Shown here piece after piece: positions 6,909-12,692 of a stretch of 12,692 nt of DNA (positions are counted from its first letter, which is position 1; each line of letters begins with the position of its first letter). A program made the position numbers and the translations under genes. The stretch is from Prevotella sp. UBA1104 (GTDB lineage: Bacteria > Bacteroidota > Bacteroidia > Bacteroidales > Bacteroidaceae). The stretch is from positions 1 through 12,692 of the forward strand of contig DCBP01000027.1 of NCBI GenBank assembly GCA_002314055.1, read 5' to 3'. A model generated the notes under the pieces. It made no database searches. It was not told where the DNA came from and saw only the letters and a program-made list of their open reading frames with translations.

Positions 6909-8345
6909 ATGATAGACAAAGAAAAACAAAACCTTAACATGAAGGTACAGTGGGCAAAGTTTATCGGAGTACTGGTGCTTTATCTGCTGTTTCTCGTATG
7001 GGTGAAAAGTTGGCTCGGCTTAATCGTTGTGCCGTTCATCTATGATGTATATATATCGAAGAAAATAAGATGGCAATGGTGGAAAGACGCCGAAGGTCCG
7101 GTACGCTTCGTAATGTCATGGGTTGATGCCCTCGTATTTGCACTTGTCGCAGTATATTTCATCAACCAGTTCTTCTTCCAGAATTATGTTATTCCGTCAT
7201 CGTCTCTCGAAAAATCGCTTCTTACTGGCGATTACCTCTTCGTGAGCAAAGTCAGCTATGGTCCGCGTATTCCGGAAACACCGCTTACGATGCCGCTTAC
7301 CCAACATACCTTGCCGGTAATCAATACAAAGTCGTATATAGAGTGGCCGCATTGGGATTACCGTAGAGTAAAAGGACTGGGCAACGTGAAACTCAACGAT
7401 ATTGTAGTGTTCAACTACCCGGCTGGCGACACCCTTGTAGAGAACTATCAGAATGCAGATTTCTATCGCGACATCTGCTATTCAATGGGCTATCAGCTGC
7501 TTGCAAACCAGCCGGTGAACCTCAGTGCGATGAATGCTCAGCAGCAATATGATTATTTTAAAAACGTCTATAATACAGGTAGACAGTATGTTGCCTCAAA
7601 TCCACAGCAGTTCGGCGAGATAATCAGCCGTCCTACAGACCGTCGCGAAAACTATGTAAAGCGTTGTGTCGGTTTGCCAGGAATGACGCTTCAGATAAAA
7701 AACCGCATTGTATATCTCGACGGGAAAGCTAATAAGGAACCAGACAATGTGCAGTATACTTACAACGTGAAACTTAACCAGTCTATTCCCGATGATGTGA
7801 TGAAAGACCTTGGTATCAGCATGGAAGACCTTACCAGTCTGAACCAAAACGGATACATGCCGCTCACAAAGCATGCCGCAAAGGCACTTGCTGCCAACAA
7901 GGCGCTTGTAAAGAGCATCTCTCTCGCTCCAGAGTTGAAAGACGATATTCTATATCCGCTTGATGCCGTGACGGGATGGACCCGCGACAACTACGGACCG
8001 ATTTGGATACCGAAGAAGGGAGCGACGATAAAGCTCAACATGAAGAATATTGCTATCTATGAGCGCCCTATTCAGGCTTATGAGCATAACCGGCTTGAAG
8101 TGAAAGGCGGTAAGATTTATATCAACGGTAAGCAGACTGACCATTATACATTTAAGATGGACTACTACTGGATGATGGGCGATAACCGCCATAATTCGGC
8201 AGACTCTCGTTATTGGGGCTTTGTGCCAGAGGATCATATCGTAGGTAAACCGATATTCATCTGGTGGTCGAGCGATCCAGACCGCCGTGGATTCTCTGGA
8301 ATAAGATGGAACCGTTTGTTCCGCTTCGTTGACAATATAAAGTAA
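6909..8345 (+). CDS. lepB: Signal peptidase I, S26A family (catalytic dyad intact)
   Basis: Membrane-anchored peptidase that cleaves signal peptides of exported proteins on the periplasmic face. Hydrophobic segments are at about 17-46 and 70-90. The catalytic region follows: Ser99 in IPSSSLEKSLLTGD (box B) and Lys251 in YVKRCVGLPG (box D), with box E GDNRHNSADSRYWGFVP at 424-440. At 478 residues it is longer than E. coli LepB (324); the extra length sits between boxes B and D (about 170-240) and between D and E (about 275-365), as often in Bacteroidetes. Box D ends GLPGM rather than the usual GLPGD. The frame stays open upstream to a GTG at 6807, but that stretch only translates the 9-bp repeat array as an Ile/Gly-rich repeat. 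The ATG at 6909 after an A-rich leader is preferred. Confidence 0.95.
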   Translation: MIDKEKQNLNMKVQWAKFIGVLVLYLLFLVWVKSWLGLIVVPFIYDVYISKKIRWQWWKDAEGPVRFVMSWVDALVFALVAVYFINQFFFQNYVIPSSSLEKSLLTGDYLFVSKVSYGPRIPETPLTMPLTQHTLPVINTKSYIEWPHWDYRRVKGLGNVKLNDIVVFNYPAGDTLVENYQNADFYRDICYSMGYQLLANQPVNLSAMNAQQQYDYFKNVYNTGRQYVASNPQQFGEIISRPTDRRENYVKRCVGLPGMTLQIKNRIVYLDGKANKEPDNVQYTYNVKLNQSIPDDVMKDLGISMEDLTSLNQNGYMPLTKHAAKALAANKALVKSISLAPELKDDILYPLDAVTGWTRDNYGPIWIPKKGATIKLNMKNIAIYERPIQAYEHNRLEVKGGKIYINGKQTDHYTFKMDYYWMMGDNRHNSADSRYWGFVPEDHIVGKPIFIWWSSDPDRRGFSGIRWNRLFRFVDNIK

Positions 8346-8357
8346 GGTATCATACCC

Positions 8358-9035
8358 ATGCGCAGTTCATTAAAGTTCATAACAGCCATCTTCGTGGCAG
8401 CAGCGGCAATGCTGCTGTTCCGCGGATTGGCGTTCGCCATCTATACCGTGCCGGAGTCGGGCATAAAGCCTTGGCTCATAGGCGGCGACCGTGTGCTGGT
8501 GAACAGGTGGAGCTATGGACTGCGTACAGGCGGCGAAAAATTCTTCCCCTATAGCCGGTGGTTCGGCAAGAAGATAGGAAAAGGAGAACTCGTAGCCTTC
8601 AACTATCCCCTCGATACGCTCAACAATGTTTCGTCCCGTCCCGTTTATGCCGCATTCTGCATGGCAGGTCCCGGCGATACCGTTATCGTCGACCATAATA
8701 TAATTATTCCTCCACGCAAGTGCCGAATGGTGGAAGTGACGCCATGGAACATAAAATTGCTTTGCAACACTTTTCGCATACACGAACACCGCATGGCGGA
8801 TATTGTAAACGGGAAACTGATTCTTGACGGGAAAGAGACGCGCTATGCCTATTTCTCAAAGAACTATTACTGGATGTCTGTTATGCCTGGCGATGCCTCG
8901 CCAGACAGCAGATATTACGGTTTTGTGCCCGAAGACCACGTCATCGGACGTATCGTGATGATTGTCTATTCAAAAGGGAATAGCGAATCCTTCTTCGGAA
9001 GTTTCAGAAAAAACAGGTGGGTTGTACCGCTTTGA
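8358..9035 (+). CDS. Signal-peptidase-I-like protein lacking the catalytic Ser and Lys
   Basis: S26-family paralogue of the preceding gene, 225 residues with one N-terminal membrane segment (about 7-29). The fold signature is retained: SPDSRYYGFVPEDHVIGR (181-198) aligns without gaps with box E of the upstream enzyme. The catalytic boxes are changed. Box B reads VPESGIKPWL (31-40) where active enzymes have IPSxSM, putting Gly35 at the nucleophile position, although Ser34 sits next to it. Box D reads YAAFCMAGPGD (97-107), with Ala99 and Phe100 replacing the Lys-Arg pair. The GDN of box E is replaced as well. It is probably a pseudoenzyme, perhaps a partner or regulator of the active peptidase, comparable to inactive SpsA beside SpsB in Staphylococcus aureus. 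It begins 12 nt after the lepB stop, so coexpression is likely. Confidence 0.85.
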   Translation: MRSSLKFITAIFVAAAAMLLFRGLAFAIYTVPESGIKPWLIGGDRVLVNRWSYGLRTGGEKFFPYSRWFGKKIGKGELVAFNYPLDTLNNVSSRPVYAAFCMAGPGDTVIVDHNIIIPPRKCRMVEVTPWNIKLLCNTFRIHEHRMADIVNGKLILDGKETRYAYFSKNYYWMSVMPGDASPDSRYYGFVPEDHVIGRIVMIVYSKGNSESFFGSFRKNRWVVPL

Positions 9036-9071
9036 GTGTATTGTGGTTTATAATGTGAAAAGAAAAATGAT

Positions 9072-9665
9072 ATGACAGTTCTATTATCCTCAGCGTATTT
9101 CGGTCCGGTGCAGTGGTATCAGAAGTTGAACCGCTTCAACAAGGTGCTGATAGAGAATCACGACAGTTTCATAAAACAGACATACCGTAACCGTTGTGTA
9201 ATAGCGACTCCCAACGGTGCTCTTTCGCTTAGCGTTCCGGTAAAACCCGGTGGCGGGATAAGCGACCACGGCAATTGGCGACATGTGCACTGGAATGCCT
9301 TGAAAAGTGCCTATGGCGAATCTCCTTTCTTTGAATATTATGCTGATGATATCATTCCGTTTTTTAAAGACCGTTTCTGTAGCCTTTATGATTTCAATAT
9401 GGCAATATGCAGGAAGATGTGCGAACTGCTCGATATAGAGCCCAACATATCGTTCACTGATCATTATATTACGGCAGAGGAGGCAAAGGACAGCGGTATC
9501 GTTGATTTGAGGGACACCATTCGACCGAAACATCCGCTGCCAGACCCCGATTTCAATTCAAAGCCATATTACCAGGTTTATGCCATGCGCCACGGCTTTC
9601 TCCCTAATATGAGCATACTCGATTTATTGTTTAATATGGGCAACGAAAGCGTGTTGTGGCTATAG
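9072..9665 (+). CDS. WbqC-family protein
   Basis: 197-residue soluble protein resembling the WbqC family, named for a gene in a Pseudomonas O-antigen cluster. Recognisable features are the opening LLSSAYFGPVQWYQKL, the YRNRCVIATPNGALSLSVPV stretch (about 38-57), and HWNALKSAYGESPFFEYYADD (about 74-94). The C-terminal DIRPKHPLPD-like and YYQVYAMRHGFLPNMSILDLLFNMG segments are typical of Bacteroidetes members. The biochemical activity of the family is not firmly known. Lying 36 bp after the signal-peptidase-like gene suggests expression with envelope functions. The start is supported by an A-rich leader. The family call is based on motif memory. Confidence 0.85.
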   Translation: MTVLLSSAYFGPVQWYQKLNRFNKVLIENHDSFIKQTYRNRCVIATPNGALSLSVPVKPGGGISDHGNWRHVHWNALKSAYGESPFFEYYADDIIPFFKDRFCSLYDFNMAICRKMCELLDIEPNISFTDHYITAEEAKDSGIVDLRDTIRPKHPLPDPDFNSKPYYQVYAMRHGFLPNMSILDLLFNMGNESVLWL

Positions 9666-9672
9666 ATTTTTT

Positions 9673-9762
9673 ATGACTCAGAGATTTATGATTTCTGAGA
9701 GAACTCGGAGAATAGAGAAAACTTTGAGTTGCTCGAGAACTCTGAGTCTTACGAGAAAAATT
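9673..9762 (+). repeat. Degenerate 9-bp periodic array (AGAACTCTG-like) upstream of the thioesterase gene
   Basis: Ten consecutive 9-mers can be phased so that position 1 is A in all ten and position 9 is G in nine; AG opens seven of them. The best units are AGAACTCGG (9700-9708) and AGAACTCTG (9736-9744). Outer segments GACTCAGAG (9675-9683) and CTCTGAGTC (9740-9748) are perfect inverted repeats, and smaller stems lie inside. The array ends 10 nt before the start codon and fills most of the 107-bp spacer. Confidence 0.65.
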
Positions 9763-9772
9763 ACACATTCTA

Positions 9773-10177
9773 ATGAAATATATATTTGAAACTAAGATGA
9801 TGGTTCGCGACTACGAGTGCGACATCGAAGGCATTGTAAACAATGCTAACTATCTGCATTATGCAGAGCATACGCGGCATCTGTTTCTGCAGCAGTGTGG
9901 ACTCAGCTTTGCCGATATGCACCGCCGTGGCGTTGATGCCGTGGTGGCGAGGATGAACCTGCAGTTCAAAACCCCATTGCAGTGCGACGACGAGTTCTAT
10001 TCCCGTCTTAACCTTACGAAAGAAGGTATAAAATACGTGTTCCATCAAGACATCTATCGTGCCTCCGACAACAAACTCTGTTTCAAGGGCGTCATAGACC
10101 TCGTCTGCATAGTCGACGGCAAACTTGCCAACAGCCAAGAGTATGATGAAGCATTTAAAGAATACATAGGAAAATAA
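9773..10177 (+). CDS. Hot-dog fold acyl-CoA thioesterase (4HBT/YbgC-like)
   Basis: Cytosolic thioesterase of 134 residues, the normal length for single-domain 4HBT proteins. The motif VRDYECDIEGIVNNANYLHYAEHTR (split here as 11-20 and 21-35) contains Asp17 at the position of the catalytic Asp in the Pseudomonas 4-hydroxybenzoyl-CoA thioesterase, followed by the conserved N-N-Y and E residues. The substrate is not predictable; family members hydrolyse a range of acyl-CoAs. It ends 7 bp before dprA, so the two are probably cotranscribed. No Tol-Pal genes are nearby, which argues against naming it ybgC on context. Confidence 0.9.
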   Translation: MKYIFETKMMVRDYECDIEGIVNNANYLHYAEHTRHLFLQQCGLSFADMHRRGVDAVVARMNLQFKTPLQCDDEFYSRLNLTKEGIKYVFHQDIYRASDNKLCFKGVIDLVCIVDGKLANSQEYDEAFKEYIGK

Positions 10178-10184
10178 TAGCCCC

Positions 10185-11318
10185 ATGTCCACAATAACCA
10201 AAGAGATGATAAATGCCATGGCACTTGCCCGAATGAGCTTTTTCCACATTCCCGCAATGCGCAACTTGCTGCAGCGTGCCGGCTCATTCTCGGCAATAGT
10301 AGAAAACTGCAAAAATATCCGCGATATTGCGCCCGATATTTCATCTCGTCTCGTGTCGTCGCTACAGAATATGAACATGATGAGAGAACGGGCTGAAGAA
10401 GAGGCAAAATATGTTGCCGCCAATGACATACAAGTACTCACGGTGATAGATGATGCTTATCCGTCGCGACTGAAGAGTTGCACCGATGCTCCGCTCGTAC
10501 TTTTTTATAAGGGCAATGCCGATCTTAACAGCAAGCGTATAGTGAATATCGTAGGAACACGGCATGCCACCGTATATGCCGAGGATGTCATCAAGGCTCT
10601 TGTGGAACAGCTGAAGGAAAAATGTCCGGAGTTGCTTATTGTCAGTGGACTGGCATACGGCGTGGATATCATCGCCCATCGCTCATCGCTCAACAACGGT
10701 ATACCCACGGTTGGCGTACTCGCTCACGGACTCGACAACCTATATCCGCCGCGCCATAGGGAGACAGCAGACAGGATGCTGAACTGCGGCGGACTGCTCA
10801 CTGAGCATTTCACCCGAACCAATGCGGACAAGATAAACTTCGTACGGCGTAACCGCATTGTGGCAGGCATGTCTGACGCAACGATACTCGTTGAGAGCGC
10901 AGCTCGCGGCGGAGGTCTCATTACTTGTTCCATGGCACAGGAATATGGCAGAGAGGTATTTGCCTTCCCCGGAAGGATAGGCGATAAATACTCCGAAGGC
11001 TGCAATAATCTTATCCGAGACAATGGCGCCCGCCTCGTAACTTCTGCTGATGATATAATAAAATCAATGGGATGGGAGACGGATGCCACTCTTGCTGCAG
11101 CACGCGGACAAGGTATTGAGCGATCGCTTTTCCCAGAATTTAAAGGTGATGAAAAGGTTATCGTAGACTGTCTTGCCGAGAACGGCGACATGCAGTTAAA
11201 TGTATTGTCGGCAAAAACTTCGATACCAATAAACAGTATTACGTCAACTCTCTTCACCCTTGAAATGCAAGGCGTGTTGAAAGCTCTTGCCGGAGGAGTA
11301 TATCATCTTATTAGATAA
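10185..11318 (+). CDS. dprA: DNA-processing protein DprA
   Basis: Single-strand DNA-binding protein that loads RecA during natural transformation and possibly in other recombination. Complete three-part layout in 377 residues: an N-terminal helical HhH/SAM-like region (about 1-75), the Rossmann-like core (about 85-295) with VGTR at 123-126, SGLAYGVD at 154-161, FVRRNRIVAGMS at 219-230 and ESAARGGGLIT at 237-247, and a C-terminal winged helix (about 320-375, ending GGVYHLIR). All core motifs look intact. DprA is also widespread in bacteria not known to be competent, so its presence alone does not prove transformability. Start ATG follows the thioesterase stop by 7 nt, consistent with translational coupling. 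Confidence 0.97.
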   Translation: MSTITKEMINAMALARMSFFHIPAMRNLLQRAGSFSAIVENCKNIRDIAPDISSRLVSSLQNMNMMRERAEEEAKYVAANDIQVLTVIDDAYPSRLKSCTDAPLVLFYKGNADLNSKRIVNIVGTRHATVYAEDVIKALVEQLKEKCPELLIVSGLAYGVDIIAHRSSLNNGIPTVGVLAHGLDNLYPPRHRETADRMLNCGGLLTEHFTRTNADKINFVRRNRIVAGMSDATILVESAARGGGLITCSMAQEYGREVFAFPGRIGDKYSEGCNNLIRDNGARLVTSADDIIKSMGWETDATLAAARGQGIERSLFPEFKGDEKVIVDCLAENGDMQLNVLSAKTSIPINSITSTLFTLEMQGVLKALAGGVYHLIR

Positions 11319-11342
11319 AAGATAGAACTTCTTCATTATTAT

Positions 11343-11405
11343 ATGTCTAATATGTTCTATAAGTCCTATAAGCCTTATATGTCCTATAAGTCTTATAACT
11401 CTTAT
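11343..11405 (+). repeat. 9-bp tandem array (consensus AWGTCYTAT) upstream of dus
   Basis: Seven successive 9-mers, including AAGTCCTAT (11361-11369), AAGCCTTAT, ATGTCCTAT, AAGTCTTAT and AACTCTTAT (to 11405), followed by C-rich bases and an A-rich leader. The unit is nearly that of the array at 6821-6892, in the same orientation toward the next gene. The array ends 20 nt before the start codon. Confidence 0.92.
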
Positions 11406-11425
11406 CCACCCACTAAAAAAGAAAA

Positions 11426-12430
11426 ATGAAAATAGGAAACATAGAATTCGGTGCCAATCCCTTATTCCTCGCTCCAATGGAGGACGTAACGGATATTGGC
11501 TTTCGTATGCTCTGCAAGCGATACGGTGCGTCGATGGTGTACACGGAATTTGTCAGTGCCGAGGCTTTGGTGCGCTCCGTGAAGAGTACGGTCAGCAAAC
11601 TTACTGTCTGTGATGAAGAACGCCCTGTCGGAATACAGATATACGGCAGGGATGTAGACTCCATGGTTGAAGCTGCCAAGATTGTGGAAGATCAGGCTCA
11701 TCCGGATGTAATCGACATTAATTTCGGCTGTCCGGTGAAGAAGGTGGCAGGAAAAGGTGCCGGAGCCGGAATGCTCCAGAATATTCCCCTTCTGCTCGAT
11801 ATTACACGTAATGTGGTTAAGGCGGTAAACACCCCGGTAACAGTAAAAACGCGATTGGGCTGGAACAGCGACAATCTTGTTATAACCGACCTCGCTGAAC
11901 AGTTGCAGGATTGCGGCATACAGGCTCTCACCATTCATGGCAGGACACGCGCACAGATGTACACCGGCAATGCCGACTGGACCCTTATCGGCGAAGTGAA
12001 ACGCAATCCGCACATCAATATTCCTATTATCGGGAATGGCGATATAACTACTCCCGAGGAAACACGCCATGCTTTTGAAGAATATGGCGTGGACGCAGTG
12101 ATGATAGGTCGGGCGACATTCGGCAGACCATGGATTTTTAAGGAAATACGTGATTATCTCGACGGTAAGCAGCCTGATGCCTCGCTTGATTTCAACAAGA
12201 AACTCGATATCCTCGAAGAGCAACTGCGTGTCAATGTGGAACGTATCGATGAATACCGTGGCATACTTCATACAAGACGTCATCTCGCTGCGAGTCCGAT
12301 ATTCAAGGGCATCGCAAATTTTCGCCAAACCCGCATCGCTATGCTGCGCGCTTCTACGATGGATGAACTGATGGGCATTCTCGAGGAACAGCGAAAGGTG
12401 CTCGGACAAAATCCAGAACTTGGAATATAA
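11426..12430 (+). CDS. dusB: tRNA-dihydrouridine synthase, DusB/NifR3-like
   Basis: FMN-dependent flavoenzyme reducing uridine to dihydrouridine in tRNA with NADPH. The 334 residues hold a TIM barrel (about 1-245) and a C-terminal helical tRNA-binding domain. Motifs in order: FLAPMEDVTDIGFR (14-27), GIQIYGRD (69-76), DINFGCPVKKVAGKGAGAG (97-115) with catalytic Cys102, TVKTRLGW (139-146) with flavin-contacting Lys141, TIHGRTRAQMYTGNADW (169-185), and IIGNGDI plus VMIGRATFGRPWIF for phosphate binding. The GAGAG and ARMY-like RAQMYTG features favour the DusB/NifR3 branch, but A/B/C assignment is not certain. An array of 9-mers precedes the ATG, and a tRNA gene begins about 245 bp downstream. Confidence 0.95.
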   Translation: MKIGNIEFGANPLFLAPMEDVTDIGFRMLCKRYGASMVYTEFVSAEALVRSVKSTVSKLTVCDEERPVGIQIYGRDVDSMVEAAKIVEDQAHPDVIDINFGCPVKKVAGKGAGAGMLQNIPLLLDITRNVVKAVNTPVTVKTRLGWNSDNLVITDLAEQLQDCGIQALTIHGRTRAQMYTGNADWTLIGEVKRNPHINIPIIGNGDITTPEETRHAFEEYGVDAVMIGRATFGRPWIFKEIRDYLDGKQPDASLDFNKKLDILEEQLRVNVERIDEYRGILHTRRHLAASPIFKGIANFRQTRIAMLRASTMDELMGILEEQRKVLGQNPELGI

Positions 12431-12432
12431 AG

Positions 12433-12516
12433 AAATCAAGTTCTGGACTTTGGTCGGAAACCGACAAGACCCGCATTTCGAGTGAAACATAATATGTAAA
12501 TATCGGTGCTTGATTT
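12433..12516 (+). terminator. Possible terminator region after dus
   Basis: AAATCAAG (12433-12440) and CTTGATTT (12509-12516) are inverted and the latter runs into five Ts. Between them sits a small perfect hairpin, GTCGG-AAA-CCGAC (12453-12465). The large loop makes an ordinary intrinsic terminator doubtful, but no better candidate lies in the 12431-12636 spacer, where I see no gene. Confidence 0.3.
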
Positions 12517-12612
12517 TTGTAATCCGCGTCCCCTATATATTAAGGTTAAACGGATAAAAATAGTAGCAAAAACAATTTTTTTGCTCTAAAAATGAAATTT
12601 CTTTTGAAAATA

Positions 12613-12644
12613 TTTGGAGGAATAAAAAAAACGCCGTACCTTTG
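12613..12644 (+). promoter_or_regulatory. Consensus Bacteroidetes promoter for the tRNA gene
   Basis: TTTG at 12613-12616, a 20-nt spacer, then TACCTTTG at 12637-12644. This matches TTTG-N19-21-TAnnTTTG exactly and is the best promoter in the window. Predicted transcription starts near 12652, about 23 nt before the mature tRNA 5' end. Confidence 0.85.
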
Positions 12645-12674
12645 CAACCGCAATCAAGAACGATAGCAAACAAT

Positions 12675-12692
12675 GCTTCAATAGCTCAGTTG
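12675..12692 (+). tRNA. 5' part of a tRNA gene, cut by the window edge
   Basis: The last 18 bases read as a 7-nt acceptor strand (GCTTCAA), positions 8-9 TA, the D-stem GCTC and the start of the D-loop AGTTG. The anticodon lies beyond the window, so the isotype cannot be given. The consensus promoter just upstream supports a real gene. Confidence 0.85.

Noticed and set aside
9673..9789. 38-codon ORF through the degenerate array, overlapping the thioesterase start
   Set aside because: Period-9 DNA stays open in frame by construction; the product has no features and there is no visible ribosome-binding site. A leader peptide is conceivable but unsupported.
11462..12490. 342-codon minus-strand frame opposite dus
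   Set aside because: Antisense to all Dus motifs, Cys/His-rich without a known fold; treated as a shadow.

Overview
The window looks like chromosome of a Bacteroidales bacterium, most likely a Prevotella/Segatella relative. Three things suggest this: promoter elements of the Bacteroidetes TTTG/TAnnTTTG type; an S46 dipeptidyl-peptidase with a fused SpmA-SpmB protein and a WbqC-family protein; and A-rich leaders before most start codons. The assignment comes from gene content and motifs, not from a database search.

The left half (about 142-5841) is on the minus strand and reads leftward from a divergent promoter region near 5885: fused SpmA/SpmB membrane protein, four-helix-bundle suffix-domain protein, Wzx/MATE-type flippase, and an exported DPP7-type dipeptidyl-peptidase followed by a strong hairpin terminator (61-115). 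The right half (about 5977-12430) is on the plus strand: dapB, an apparently active signal peptidase I, a second signal-peptidase-like protein lacking the catalytic residues, a WbqC-family protein, a hot-dog thioesterase, dprA and a DusB-like tRNA-dihydrouridine synthase. A consensus promoter then leads into a tRNA gene cut by the window edge.

Much of the content concerns the cell envelope: lysine/meso-DAP supply (DapB), secretion processing (the LepB pair), glycan export (flippase), a secreted peptidase whose signal peptide would be cut by signal peptidase I, and a gated membrane protein. DprA (single-strand DNA handling in transformation) and Dus (tRNA modification) are housekeeping additions.

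The most unusual feature is not a gene. Every codirectional intergenic spacer longer than 100 bp (3837-3993, 6790-6908, 9666-9772, 11319-11425) holds an array with 9-bp periodicity ending 10-20 nt before the next start codon. Two arrays share nearly the same unit (A-R/W-GTC-N-TAT), one is a degenerate AGAACTCTG-like array, and one is an inverted array of 9/18-bp units that can fold into a long hairpin and carries clustered G runs. The second notable point is the signal-peptidase pseudoenzyme next to the active enzyme.
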